NCBI GenBank assembly: GCA_013115145.1
Contig: JAAPAO010000155.1
Coordinates: 1 to 60,237, forward strand
Direction: 5' to 3'
Source of the DNA: Perkinsus chesapeaki
Lineage: Eukaryota; Perkinsozoa; Perkinsida; Perkinsidae
DNA: 60,237 nucleotides
Every line of letters starts with the position of its first letter. Positions within the stretch are counted from its first letter, which is position 1. Positions 9,261 through 23,844 of this stretch are shown one piece after another. The position numbers and the translations under genes were made by a program. The notes under the pieces were generated by a model, which saw nothing but the letters and a program-made list of their open reading frames with translations, had not been told where the DNA came from and ran no database searches.

Positions 9261-11038
9261 GGCTCTTGTGACCAAGTGCATTGGCGTTCTCGGGAGTAGG
9301 ATGCGAGGCCATCGGAGTCTCGCGGAAGCGGCCCGACTCGATCATGTGAATGATAGTATCGAGAACAAGAGAGGATGATGGGGTTAGTCTGGAGGCACAA
9401 CTTCTACAGACGTTTTCTGGTGCTTGGCGTCATGCGGATCTTTCTATTGCAAATCTATTCGACTCTAATCACATCGGCGACGTTGTTGAATGAGATGAGG
9501 TTGTTGAAAGTAGGCTCGAGTATCGTTCTGGCTTTCGCACGTTCGATGATCTTCGGCAATGCGATTTCGTGATGCAGCTCGGAGCTGTTGGTCCAATTGA
9601 ACGCGCGTAAATTATCACACTCGTGGTCTCAGGATAGCTCTGCTATCGCAAACCTTGTTTATACACACTACGAACGGCACAGGTACACCTCCTCGGGAAC
9701 AAGACTGTGAATACTACTGTCGAGAACTGTGTATTTAGAGGCACGTACCAATCGAACGGGAGTCCATCAGTTTCAGGTGAGGAGTCGGAATGCTTCCATC
9801 ATCCATTACTGTTTTTTTCAGAGAACTCTTTGATCTGTTTTACGTTCCGCTTCTCGACTCAAGGATTGATTATCCTCCGTGACATACCACAACATATAGA
9901 GATAACCCTAGACATCCAATGCGACGCCAGCACACCCGTGATCAGGCTTATCCCGGCCCAGACTCGGGGGTAGGCAAATCTCTAAATTAGAGGCTCTAAT
10001 ACGTTCATGGATCGAAGATTCTATCAGAATCTATTCTCATCGGCAAGTAGCTGCTATTCTCTGGCTATAACTTCGCATTCTATTTAAGTTCGGCGAACTC
10101 ATCAGATTTTTATAGTCTAGGTTTTCCAGCCCCCTGAAGTCACATCAGAAGTGTTCCGCTGCTAAACTTGGCCCGCCACCAGAGGTCATTCACGTGTTTG
10201 CTCGACTACTCGCTCCGCCTCCTCGAACGCTCAACATCTCGCCTTGTTTATGCCCACGATGTTCGCTGATGGCGATGGACCCTCCTACGGTAGCGGGAGT
10301 CATGGTAGGCCTTCAATTCGGGTAATCTATTCCTGGGGAATCTTCGTTGGTTCCCGATAGTGCTTGAATCTTCCATCTGTCACTCTTCAGGGACTTCACC
10401 GTTCACTGATATCTCTGACATGTTGGGTTCTTCTTTCCCTTTGTACTTGGACTTACCTTGTACTTGGGTTCACCGAGAGGGAAGATTGGCTAACTTTACG
10501 GAAGCCTAGCGAGTATTTTCCGAGTCTTCGTCCAAGGATCCTGCCCGCCCGCATCAGAGCTATGGCACCGGCATTCCTAGTCCGCGGATTTCTCTTACTT
10601 TGATGCCTCTAAACCAATTTACAGCTGGTGAACTTTGAGTGATTGCATGGCGTCTCTCAGCTCTCTGTGCAGCAGGTTTCAAATATCGCTCATGATATGG
10701 GCTTTGTTCACAACTATTTTGCGTTTCAAGTGTCCAAGTCGCATCACGAATCGTGACGCACGATTCATGTTAAGCCATTACTCATTTCGTTGGACGAAAA
10801 GGGAATACGTGAACCCATTAAAGAAGGCAAATCTATTCGGGTACCTGGAGCCCCACATGAAGGCGCCTGTTTATCTTTCACTTGCGGCACTCTGGCTGAA
10901 TCCTCAAGGCCGACGGTGGAGCTTAAAGCGGAATGATTTCATCCCACTTCAATAGTGCGGGGTATCAGCGATGAAGTCCTTGAAACGAATGGTCATTGCT
11001 TATCTCCGCCGCGTCTGAGCACTTGTAACAACTCAAGT
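9261..11038. other. Intergenic, no gene supported
   Basis: Several ORFs of 65-106 codons occur on the + strand (for example 9707-9973, 10364-10603, 10635-10955). None has a recognisable motif, and no credible splicing joins them. A small palindrome GAATCGTG-ACG-CACGATTC lies at 10748-10766. Confidence 0.4.
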
Positions 11039-13325
11039 CTAAGAAACATTACAATATAAAATAAAATCCCACAGCCTCCTCATACAGGCTTCTCCCAGTT
11101 CTTCTGGGATTTTCGAATAGCTCCGTTGTGTGGGGGAGTGATAACGGTCCGCCATCAAAGCCTCATAAAGAGTAAGGTAAGGTTGAAATATGGAATTACT
11201 ATCTACTGAACGATAGCCTATGATGATATCATTAGCAACTGCATATGTGATGGTGCCAACGGTGTCAACAATTGACAAGGATCACGCTAGGACGTTGATG
11301 TTAGGCAATCCACTTGAGAATCGCGTCCCGCACTCTCTTGAAGACATCTCTGAAGAAAGTAGTAGTCAGGGAGCATCAGTTTCATGTGTACATGTGCATT
11401 CAGCGCAACTAAAAGCTTTATTAATAGAGCCGATTAAGCATTCATGTCGAGCCGGCACTTACTCATTTCCCTTGTTACACCAGTAGCAATGTGATGCATC
11501 TGGTACCTGTCAGCCATCTCACATCTATACATGGCTCATACGGCAACTGTTACATTAAGCACGTCCGGACCTTCTGCATTCTCAGTTATAGATGATGGAT
11601 ACCAAGGATCAGCATGACCATTGATTGATAACATATTCGTGACTTTACTGAAGTCGCCAACATAGGTTTGCATCTCTTTGACCATGGTCAGTACCTTGCA
11701 CGTCGGGAAGATCTCGTGAGCTTGTCTTATCAATCCTACCTCGTCCTTAGTTATCCCAAAGCCCTCGTTGCACCCCTAAATGAAATAATCAATCCAATCC
11801 TGCCTTTCGCCTGTAAAAGAGGGGCACTTTTCCGCCTTGCACGTAGCGAAAAGAATCCGGCTTGAACAGGTGTGAAAATGAGTCATCCTAGATTCTCCAT
11901 AATTATCTGCATCCCTAAGCCTGGTGAGATACAGAAATGATTAAAGTGCTTAAACCGAGAAAACACCTCTTAAAAAGCCGTTGGAAATCATCGGCCATAC
12001 TCCTTCCAAGGGAGGAAGGGTTGTTCTTCTTGTAGACATCTAACAACTTATCAATCGAGGGCTCCCTGAAAGGAAACAAGCGGTGTGACTTCATTATGTC
12101 ACGTTTGTTAACTTACGATCCGGTTGTGAGCCTCCTACATATTCTTTCAATATTACAGTAGTCCGTTCGACAAGACGGATCATTGTACTGTAGCCCCGTA
12201 CTTAACAGTCTACCGTTGATCGCGCTGAATAATATACTAGTTCATTTCCGGAGTGAAAAGGAGCCTTTCGTGACTCACAAAGCTGTCCGAATCTTCTCAT
12301 CTTCTAGGTCTCCTTTGTATAATTGAAAGTTTGTTTCAAGCTGGCGGCGGCCTTCTGCAGACTCCAGGGAGCTCCCAATACTTTTATGAGCTTCTTTAAT
12401 CTGCCACCGGACCGCTTCTCAGTGAGTTACTAATACCACATCGTTACAACTTCAAGACACTTTTCACTTCCCTTCAGTTTCTGATTAGAAAAATCTTTGG
12501 CCAGCACTTCGTTGTACCTTAGCAAGACTCATCATAGAGTCAGCGAGGAGAGGAGAAGATTCTTCCAAGGAGAAGCGTGAAGTGGAATGTTATATCAAGC
12601 ACGCTCTGCGAGCAAACCCGTCTTCGATCGAGCCATCGTCGGTAAGCGATTTCACTCAAGTCGCACTTATCGTTTTCCAGCTGGAACTTGAGTGGAGCTG
12701 AAGATGCAATTACACCGTCAAAGATATCCGGATGATGCTTGCGGGCTAAGGCTGCAACCGTCTGAGACACGGCACATTGCTTAACAGAAGACGAGCATGT
12801 GGCTGGGCAAACGGGTTACCCCGGCGCTGCTGCATCCAAAAAGAACTATCTTCAGTTCCGGGATCTTTCCCTTTATATGTCGACCAAATAAAGCCATATC
12901 CTCAACCGTCTGCTTTGTAGTGAAAAGCTTTCTCAGGATATCAACGGAGAATTCTTCGGTGGGAATGCTGTTACCGGAATATCTGGGAGAAATAACTGAG
13001 GGCTCATTAACGTTGCGAATGCCGGCTACAGGGTTGCCTACCTAATTACCTGTGTTCGAGGACTACCATACTAGCACCAACTTTTTCAGCAGCATTCCTC
13101 ATCTCCGCTGTCTCCCAAGGTTCAATGTCAGCATCTAGACTGCAAATAGCTAGGAAAATCAACTGAGGATGAAGTGATACATAGCGATGCGATACGGCGA
13201 ATTCGAGTGCATGATATCACTATACCAAACAGCCTCATCTCACCGGCCTCTGCTGGTTGAAGTGGTCATTATTTTCAAAGTAATCTTGCATAAAGGATCC
13301 TCCTCCTGCACCTGAAAGAACACTA
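11039..13325 (-). CDS. Family S28 serine peptidase (prolyl carboxypeptidase / thymus-specific protease type), many exons
   Basis: Exons read from high to low coordinates match S28 landmarks in order: a DHFNQQR-type opening (~13250); HPQLIFLAI and MVVLEHR (~13060-13180); SPRYSGNSIPTEEFS (~12960-13010); the nucleophile elbow FGCSSAG (~12825-12845), joined across an intron to TVAALARKHHPDIFDGVIASSAP (~12670-12755); a C-rich helical part (~12300-12450); the Asp loop NGHADPWY (~11590-11630); and a C-terminal exon to 11039 with DRYH as candidate catalytic His. S28 enzymes are lysosomal or secreted exo-/dipeptidases cutting after proline. The first exon and signal peptide were not identified, and some middle exons are uncertain. 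A TAG interrupts one conserved stretch unless it lies in an intron (see findings). Confidence 0.65.
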
Positions 13326-13502
13326 TAGCACAACCGGGAATGAATACATTCAAGTAACGAACTCCCTTTGCATTTCCGTACTGGAATTGGCACCGTGCTC
13401 GCACCAACGGTTCAATGCATTTCAGCTTTGCGCGCTCTCCGTAAGATAGGAGTGGGATAGAAAGGCTGATCCAGATAGTAGCACAACTTTAATATGTGGC
13501 CG

Positions 13503-13809
13503 TTAGAATATAGCGATGACAAGCAGTTGAATGACCACGGAGAGGCCGATGGGAGCCCAAGACCCTATCCTAACTTTCTCGTGATCAACGTAGGAGTAAA
13601 AGCTCTTCTTTTCCCAGTCAACCCCGAACTGCTTTGGATTCACTGCCGAAACGAACCTGAGTGCAAGCTATTAGTTGCCAATAACTCAGAGACACTTAGG
13701 ACGCAGAAGCCTTCGGAATACAGGAGAGCTACCCATGGTAGTGGATATCCATCAGGTTACTGATAGCCATTGAAGTGGCAGCGACCGCAATGAAGGGATT
13801 CATACGCAT
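13503..13809 (-). CDS. Small two-exon membrane protein, 76 aa
   Basis: Start ATG at 13809, stop TAA at 13503-13505, one GT-AG intron of about 76 nt; the splice restores H-G-F-V-S across the junction. The N-terminal ~20 residues are hydrophobic (MRMNPFIAVAATSMAISNLM). The middle is polar (NPKQFGVDWEKKSFYSYVDHE), and the C-terminus is a strong helix (WAPIGLSVVIQLLVIAIF) ending at the stop. It is probably a small integral membrane protein, perhaps of an organelle. I do not recognise a family. It lies just upstream of the S28 gene on the same strand. Confidence 0.5.
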
Positions 13810-15101
13810 TGCTTAATGACAAACAAAACGTCAGCCTGAATCGTATGTAACCACTATTCTCTCTATCGGATACACAAAGCAGGTTAAGAGAGCAGATACA
13901 CGACTTGCTCTAGCGGGCTTGTGGTTAGTGCCCAATAGGAAATGCAAGCGCAGATTTACCAAGGGCGCAGGAAGCTTAAACGAATGCGTGCATTGCAGTA
14001 TATTACGGCTAATGGCGAGCTGCGCAACTCAGAAGGACAGTGGAAGCTTGCAGCACTGGCTGAGCTTCATTACCCGGCTCAACAAGATCGATACACGCGT
14101 AATGATCTATCGCATCACAGCGAGTACACTAGAAAGTTGATGCTACCTGCTCCTTGACGATTGCAGTGTGCAGTGCACCCCAACTGCGACAAGATTCGAA
14201 TTTAGCTCCGTGCTTAAGGTCAGCGTACGTGTGAGGGAGCGTCTTGCTCTATCCTGTGTAATGTCCAAGGATTCTCGGCAGCGACATGCACCAGGCTTTG
14301 CCAATGGTTGCTTGAAACGGCGTGCCTCTCGACAAACTCGGTTCCAAAAGATGACACATTCCGGTGAATGCGTTGTTTTTTTCCGCATCTTCCGCGTCGA
14401 CTGGCGTCTATCCAAGTATCTTCGAATATCGAATGTATGGACCTTGCTGGAATCCCAACCGCTTTGTCTGTAAATGGCGGCCGACCATCGACGTTTTATT
14501 GTTCCAGCTCGCAGCACTCGCAGCAGTTTTGATCGGCAGCAACCGTCTCACGCTCTCGACTGCATGTACACTAGTTGCCTCGTTATCGAAGGAATGAATG
14601 CAGTAGTGTCATCACTGTAATGGCATAGCTTGTATAGGCGTAGCGGGAGCTTCCACTTTGGATGAAGAGACGTGCTTGCTCTGAAGCAAGCGAGCGCGAA
14701 TGCATCATATGGCGCATAGTCGTCACAGTGAATCGACAAGATCAGTAAGGTCTCGGTACGTCAGTTGTTGCCAGGTTGCCGTTGCTTTCCACATCACGGA
14801 GAGCCGTATAAAATCGACTGGGACCGATTGTGAGAGGCTTTGGATTAGAGTGGCGTTGGAGTGTTTCGATTAGCTAATCTTGTAGAGTGCTTTCTGTTCC
14901 ACGTGTTAGAGATGTGTCGATGAGAGGGTTACTCCCAACACAACTAATGAATCATAAAAAGAGTCTTCACTTATCCAAAAACTCATTCATACATGTTAAT
15001 GAGTACGGAGGGGGCGACTTCGGAAATGAAGGTGTATGCCCATAAAAACACAGGCCTCCGCAACACATCGGAAAACACGCTTTACGCACTCAGCGAGAAC
15101 A
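13810..15101. other. Intergenic, no gene supported
   Basis: Overlapping ORFs of 60-125 codons on both strands around 13919-14739 show no domain and no consistent frame. They are most easily read as chance. The last ~200 nt are the aconitase 3' flank. Confidence 0.35.
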
Positions 15102-18100
15102 TCACTCGGCAGCTGCTGCCAGCTTGCGCAGTACGTACCTAAAATGATACGAAGAAAGTTCTCGACAGACAACCGGGATAAACTTCAGGACTTACTGCAG
15201 GATGCCGCCGTGCTTGAAGTAGGTGAGCTCCACCTCGGTGTCCAGTCTCACGAGTGCCTCGAACTGTGGACATTTCTTGCTTGTCGTTCGTACAGTGAGC
15301 ATCTAAACCCCAACTTCTTGGAGGCAATATGACTGGTTTTTCTCACCTGGCCGACCCCCAAGTCCCCACCATTAACGTCAATTGAGTAGCATTCCCTGCC
15401 GTCCAGGCCAAGACTGTCAGCATCAACACCATCTGGAAATTGCAAAGGTAGGATACCCATACCCACAAGGTTAGATCTGACAACAACATCGATCATCAAA
15501 ATTTCACTTTATGTAACCAACCTGTGGATCCTCTCGTAGCTTTTGGCAATGACAGCCTTAACGCCTTGAAGGCTTGGCCCCTTTGCCGCCCAGTCACGGC
15601 TGGATCCGCTGCCGTATTCCGCACCCGCTAGAATGACAAGTTGCTTTCCGTCATTCATATATTTCTCAGCGGCATCATAAACGAACATTTTCTCGCCAGT
15701 TGGGACATACTCCGTCTTTGGACCAACCTAATACGATCACTACTGTGCAGTCACCACCGATCAGCTGCTCACCTCGCCACCCATCAGTTTGTTCACGAGA
15801 CGTATGTTGGCGAAGGTGCCGCGAGCCATGACCAAATAGTTCCCTCTTCTCGACCCATACGAGTTGAAGTCCTTGGGCTCGACACCGTGATCGATGAGAT
15901 AGCGTCCCTGAGCCATAGCAACAACTACTGAAAAAATCCAAACTACCGCCGACCTACCCCGGGAGACTCGGCAGTGATTTTGCCAGCGGGAGAGATGTGA
16001 TCAGTTGTAATGGAGTCACCAAGATTCAACAGACAGTACGCATCCTTGATTGACTCAACAGGTGCAGGCTTGAGCTCAGTCTGAGGCGGGGAAGATCTCG
16101 AGAAGCTCCAAACAAGTCGCCGAAAATCGCCTCACCTTAGCAAAAAAAGGAGGGTTAGTGATGTACGTTGAATGACTGTTCCATTCAAATTGACTGCCAC
16201 TGGGGGCTTGCAGCTCATTCCACCTACACCCGTATGCACTCCATCTACCTCATCGATTTTCCCACCTCTTGTTCTGGCTAATCACCTTAGCATAGTTGTC
16301 CCGGAACATCTCCGGTCGAACACATTCCATCTCTATCTTTGCTATCTCGTCGCTTGTTGGCCAGATGTCTTTCAAATACACAGCTTCACCACCGGTACCT
16401 GCCGCCAAGATGCTCCCTCGACATCAAGGCATACATTCCTCATACCGTATCCTAGAGGCTCCTTATCGAAATCGATGGTCACCCTTCCGGCCAGAGCATA
16501 GGCCACCACCAGCGGTGGTGAAGCAAGGTAATTGGCACGAGTCAGCGGATGAACTCTGCCCTCAAAATTCCTATTCCCCGACAGAACCGCCGCAACCACA
16601 AGATCAGCATCGGTGATCGCCGAACTCACCTGGAAATATCGACTTGAAAAAGGCGGAGCGAAGCAGCTTACCTCCGGATCGAGATCTCCACTGTTACCAA
16701 TGCAAGTCATGCAGCCGAAGCCAGCAGTGTAGAAGCCCAAATCCTCCAGAGGCTTCAACAGATCGGCCTTACGCAGGTACGCATCTACCACTCCACTTCC
16801 CGGGGAGAGCGAGGTTTTGATGTAGGGTGAAACCTAAATTACAGTTACGGATTCATCTGGACTCACGTTGATACGATCCCCAATCGAAATTGAAAATTGG
16901 TCCTAATGCCGAGATGCAATCAAGAGGAAACCAAAAGCCTCCAGGAGTTGCTCTATCATAGAGCCTCTATGACTTTTTGTGATTCTACTACAAGCTAAAA
17001 TATCCTTATATTGGGTGCTACCAAGTGGGTAATCATCACCACTATCTCTCAATCGACACCCTCGACGCCACCCCACCTTGAGGCCCTTGTCTCTAGCATT
17101 CTTAGCCAGCAGTCCAGCGCCAAGCATCACTCCTGGGTTAGACGTGTTCGTGCAGGAGGTGATGGCTGCCAAGACAACTGAGCCATGCTCGAGAGAGTAG
17201 TCTTCTCCTCTATAGGAGAACTTCTTCACCTTGCTTTGCTGAGCCTGCAAATATGACACAACTCAAATAGTTCCTTAATCCAGACCGTCGAGTGCTGATG
17301 TGAAATTCTATCCGGAATTCAATCGAACCCTCTGAGCTTCAACAGTCCATTGGCCCCCGTTCACCGCTCATGAATGATTCCATATTCCACAGGTAAATGC
17401 CGGTACCACATGAATCCGCTGAGTTAGGTGTTTGCTCACCTTATCGACGTTAAAGCCTTTGAATGAAGTGGAAGGAGTTGACAATCCTACTGTGAAATCC
17501 CTGGGCAGCTCCGATACCGAAACTCTATCATGGGGCCTGAAACGCCAACGACGACGGAACGCATCATCCCACATTTCAGCATTGGTATACTCACGGACCT
17601 CTATCAGTTCAACTCTACGGTTTTCCCAATTCATTTCCTAATGCCGAGAGCGATCCAAATTTTCTGAAATTTTTTCCGGAGAGCACATTCACATATTCCC
17701 AAATTTCCACACTCCCTCATCAGCGCGGCATAAGTCATACCGTTGCTAACAGTTCGCGAGCGAGCATTAGCTTGCTCCCTGCATACTGGAGGTATGCCCT
17801 TCAACGCTTCTCTGATCAACGGGTTCTAACTTACCTCTTAGGCCCACTAACACACGGCTCTATCCTGGAAAGGTCCAATTCCATAACTTCGCCCGAATAC
17901 TCTGGTTCGTTATTGCCGTACAACTGCAGACAGCCATCACCTCGCCAAGGATGCAACAAAGAATCATCTCACCTGGAACAAGCCCTGGGCTCTAAGGTAC
18001 GCCTCGACATTGCTGACGGTTCCGCGAGATCTGCCAGTTTGCAAAAGATAGTTCAGCGACTTCTCATCGACGCCGAAGAAGCCCATCGTTCCGCCGTATT

Positions 18101-20120
18101 CAGGAGCCATATTGGCGATGGTAGCGCGGTCAGCCAAGGAGAGATTGGCGCATCCGGGGCCGAAGAACTCGACAAACTTCCCGACAACACCTGAGAGGGC
18201 ATCGCCACCACAACCCACTCTCGAGCACTTCTTCACCTCTCTTCCTTAGCATGTTCGTGCAGGTAAGAACGAGATCAGTGGCAGTGGCTCCCGGGGGAAG
18301 CTTGCCGGTGAGACGGAACCCGACAACTTCGGGGAGGACCATGGAGATAGCCTGACGGAAATGAGCCTTAATATCGCTGACGACCCTGTGAATACTAAAT
18401 AGCCCTTTAACAAGGTTTTTCCGTCTATGCCCTTAAGAAGCCAGACGTAGCTCGCCAGTAAAGAACTCGCCTATTACGTCCGACAAAATCGTTATCTAAA
18501 TTAATCAGTCTCGATCTTTCGTTTGAGATGGCAAAACGAACCATTAATTTTCCCGGGATCGTTCTACCTTTGTACGAGAGGATCACCCAACATATCAATG
18601 TCCTATCATCATTAAGCCTAGAACACCGCAAAAACTCTTTCTTAACCCAAAGACGTAAAAGATATATTTTCCGAGGGAAATGCAAACCGAGCCCCACTAC
18701 ACAGGCACCCTTCCCCCACCTGTCCAAGCATCACCGCCTCCGCCTCAATCCCACCAACTCCCCATCCGGCCACTCCAAGGCCATCAATCATGGTCGTGTG
18801 AGAGTCAGTACCAACTAGGGAATCCGGATACAGCACCGCGCCACTCCTCTGGTCAGCTCCCATGACCACACGAGCAAGATACTCAAGGTTGACTTGGTGG
18901 ACGATACCCGAGCCCGGTGGGACAATCTTAAGGTTATTGAAAGCTTCAGCGCCCCATTTAAGGAATCCAAAACGTTCACGGTTTCTCTGGAATTCCAGCT
19001 CTTGGTTCTAAGATAGACAACAACAACGTTAAGGCCGCTGCCAAATATGTCCAGGAGATAGGCCTCCGCAAAATAGAGGTTTCAATACTATCGAATCAAT
19101 AGGGTTAGCTTGCTAAATAGCTTTTAATACTGATACTTATGTAATTGATACTCAATATTAATTACTTATAATTAATACCTATATTAATACTAAGCTCACC
19201 CTTTAATACCTTTAATACCCTATTCATGACTAATCAAAGATAGCTGTATACATTAACCTCACTTACCTTCTCAAGAGCTTCAGCATTTCTTGAATAATCG
19301 GCCATAACCGAATGATCAATAACCAAGTCCACAGGAACCAGAGGGTTAATCTTCCCAGAGTCCCCGCCTAGTCTGGCCATAGCGTCGCGCATAGCAGCGA
19401 AATCGACCACCGCGGGCACACCCGTGAAATCTTGAAGAATGACTCGGGCCGGCTTGAAAGGGATCCTATAATCCCAATTTGGACCAAGATGCGCCGAAAA
19501 CTCTACTCAGTCTGGGTCTTCGAAGTCTTGCTCCAATTCAAAATATTCTCCACATCGGACGACTTAACCTCAAACTCATCACAATTACGGACGGCCGATT
19601 CCAGGAGGACCTGAAAGCGCCTATACCGGGGCCTTGAATGCGGATTGCCCACCCTTATGGACAACGGCAGCCTCTCCAAGCGGGCGTCACCTGAGGGAAA
19701 TATTATAAAGCAAACCATATATATTATAATCAACTTGGAAAGCCTGCAGCCTCCTTGTGGTTAGGTGAGGGAATTTCGCGAGAGTTGATGAGGCATGAAG
19801 ATTTTTGTCGGTATTGAAGGTAGACGTTATCAAGCTCAGCTAGGGAGGACGCTTCACGGATTCAAACTTGATACTTTAACCCCTAAGATGCCAAAGTACA
19901 CCTGATCAAGTCTCGTAAAAGCCGGTCAGAATTTTACGACATTTCCTCCAGACAACCATAATCGTACGCCAGTCGCCGTGACGTTCCACTTTCCCCTTCT
20001 ATTACCCAGCTCCTTCAAATCATAATAATAATGTCCGGTGGTCCCAAGAGCCTTATAGCACTTGTGGAAGGGGTTGGCCTTCGAGGCAAAGCCACGACGG
20101 ATCAAACTCCTCCCCAACAT
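15102..20120 (-). CDS. Aconitate hydratase, IRP1/AcnA type, with mitochondrial presequence
   Basis: A many-exon gene whose stop is at 15102. I chose ATG 20120 because it opens a basic, acid-free presequence ([14 protein letters not shown]); an in-frame upstream ATG exists at 20213. Exons in order give [53 protein letters not shown], the SCTNTSNP Cys ligand, [12 protein letters not shown] with two more Cys for the 4Fe-4S cluster, [37 protein letters not shown] and [14 protein letters not shown]. It ends [11 protein letters not shown]. Aconitase interconverts citrate and isocitrate in the TCA cycle. The sequence follows the IRP1/bacterial AcnA class rather than the classical mitochondrial class, so organelle targeting is notable. 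Most introns are ~40-60 nt; two are longer (18356-18718 and about 19010-19258). Confidence 0.93.
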
Positions 20121-20339
20121 TGGAAGCAAAATCAACTCAAAACTGCTGCTGCTGCTGCTCCCACGATCCCTCCCCATCCAAACACAACGCCATCGCGTGC
20201 TCATCCATTCCAAGAAACAGCAAAACTGCCATGCACAGCAGCAACGAAGCCTAACCCGTCACCAGCTGCCTTTGCTTAAGCGTCGCAACAGCCCAGGAAA
20301 TGTTGCTCACATCCAACGGCTTGAGCCATGATCGCTCGG

Positions 20340-20555
20340 CAAGTACCAATATTTGAGGAAAAAGATGGTTGACCAGGTCGAAATGGAGTGGTATTATATC
20401 AGGAAGTATTGCTGTCGCCCAAAGGATATTACTGATATCCCTCCCACTTAAGGATGTAACACTAATACCTCCTTGAACCTATTCATGCGAGCCTATTAGA
20501 TAGCTATTGGACGCTCAAATAGACGAGTCGATCCTACATTCTGAATCTCCAATTT
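20340..20555. other. Short spacer or 3' exon region
   Basis: Lies between the aconitase promoter and the next - strand gene. It may hold a last exon or 3' UTR of the 20556-22052 gene. Nothing else is recognised. Confidence 0.3.
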
Positions 20556-22052
20556 TCACCTACGAGATTTTTCAAAAATATCGACTTTCCAACTATCTCG
20601 CACAAACTCGCCACTCGTGAACCAAATCGTACTACGGGTTGAATCCCAGCGAGCGCACACTGCTTTCGCGATAAGTACTCTTCCCAAGCCAGTAGACGAC
20701 GTCATGACAATCTCGCTCCTATTTCCAACAAAACAGTTCCCTTTATACATTCCTCTTTCCCCCCTTAGTACAATTCTTCCAATAAGAACATCCCTGGCCA
20801 GCACGTGTGACGGTGACCCCAGCCATGCAACAGGATCGATCAGATTCTTCTCGTAGCCAGCCCCCAGGCTCCACAGCGCAATCGCTATTTCTCTAGCACT
20901 CAATCCCGAGCCTCCGAACTTCGAAGCGGTCGCCTGAACCACCAGGTAAATTCGGACACCCGTCTCTAAATGCATATCCCTACCACTGCGTGCTGCACAA
21001 CCATTGCCAGTAGTCGTCCTCGCGCCGCATATCCTTCACAGTGCGCAACCGGCGACGCAACCGCCCATAACAGATTAGCAAGATTCTGCCCGTCCAGCCT
21101 TTCCTTCAATCGATCCTCTTCTAGGACCACCCTCACGTTAAAACACAGGCCAGGGTCGAGCGCATCCTCGACAGACGACCAGGCGAACAGGACATTCGAC
21201 AGAAACTGCGGAAAAGATACAGCTCCAGATTCCCATTACTGGCTACCTGCGGCTCTATGCAATCATTATTTAAATGAACTTCCAGTTTTCCTAATATCTC
21301 CTCCTTCCGGGACCTCGTTGAACAAAGGAACTTCGAACCACGCTTCAACTTCGACAGCCGATGCAACGCAGTTGCCGCGTTCCTCGCTGTAACCTACAAC
21401 CTACGCATTGTACGTGACCAACCACCAGAGATGGCTGATAGCAATCGCAACCGTAAGAGCGGAGTAAGAGCATCCGACCGGACGAACGAAATCCACGGGA
21501 ATGGGATCAGCGGTTTCAGTATTGACACAAACAACGTTCCTGGCAGGGAGTACGAGGTTTAATGGAGAAATGCACCAATAATAGAAATTGTCCTCTCAAG
21601 CTCCCTGAAACATTTCACGCTTGCCGAGTCGTCGCAGAAATGCAGTCCTTGACACTGGGTAAAGTAAACGCCAGAATCTTATAAATTCTTCCGAAAAAAA
21701 TCGTCTAGGCACAGATTCCCGCTTTGCCTAATAGTACCTCCTCCCGCACGAGTATATCCTCAAGACAAGCCCAATCCTTCCTCTTAAACGCTTGATGAAT
21801 TTCCCTCTGAACCAACGCCTGGCTCTGGCGCAGCCGCGATGCCTTCAGATTGCAGCAGGGTAACTTCAACACTCCTCGGACCGATTTACAAAACCAAAGG
21901 TAACGAGTGATCGAAACGTATCAGAACAGTCACTGTAAACGAGAAACAACAACAGCCTAATCACGGGCGCAGAAAATCGGACGCTCAACTGTGAAGATAT
22001 CGTCATCCTTCAACTCACCGATGCGACGACGTACCTGATAGAGGCAGGACAT
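20556..22052 (-). CDS. Helical-repeat protein resembling FASTK/OPR organelle RNA-binding proteins (partial model)
   Basis: Separate - strand open stretches share one style. Near 22052-21960 a start (MSCLYQVRRRIGELKDDDIF) is followed by LRQSQALVQREIHQAFKRKDW (~21800). Next come FPQFLSNVLFAWSSVED and QNLANLLWAVAS (~21200-21050), then LSAREIAIALWSLGAGYEKN (~20900). The L/A-x-x-L-W-A/S-L/V-A signature repeating every ~35-40 residues is typical of FASTK, RAP and octotricopeptide proteins, which bind organelle RNAs. I see no RAP domain, and the exon joins are not resolved. Alternative: another helical-solenoid family. Confidence 0.45.
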
Positions 22053-22169
22053 TTCTGTAAAACTCTTCTCGCCCAGTACTTAACAATGTACGTTGGCCAG
22101 CAGTAGGGTCACGCCGAAATTGCGTAAAGTTCAAGAAAATTGCGTAGAAGCAAGGGATACTCGTAAATG

Positions 22170-23844
<1,675 letters not shown>

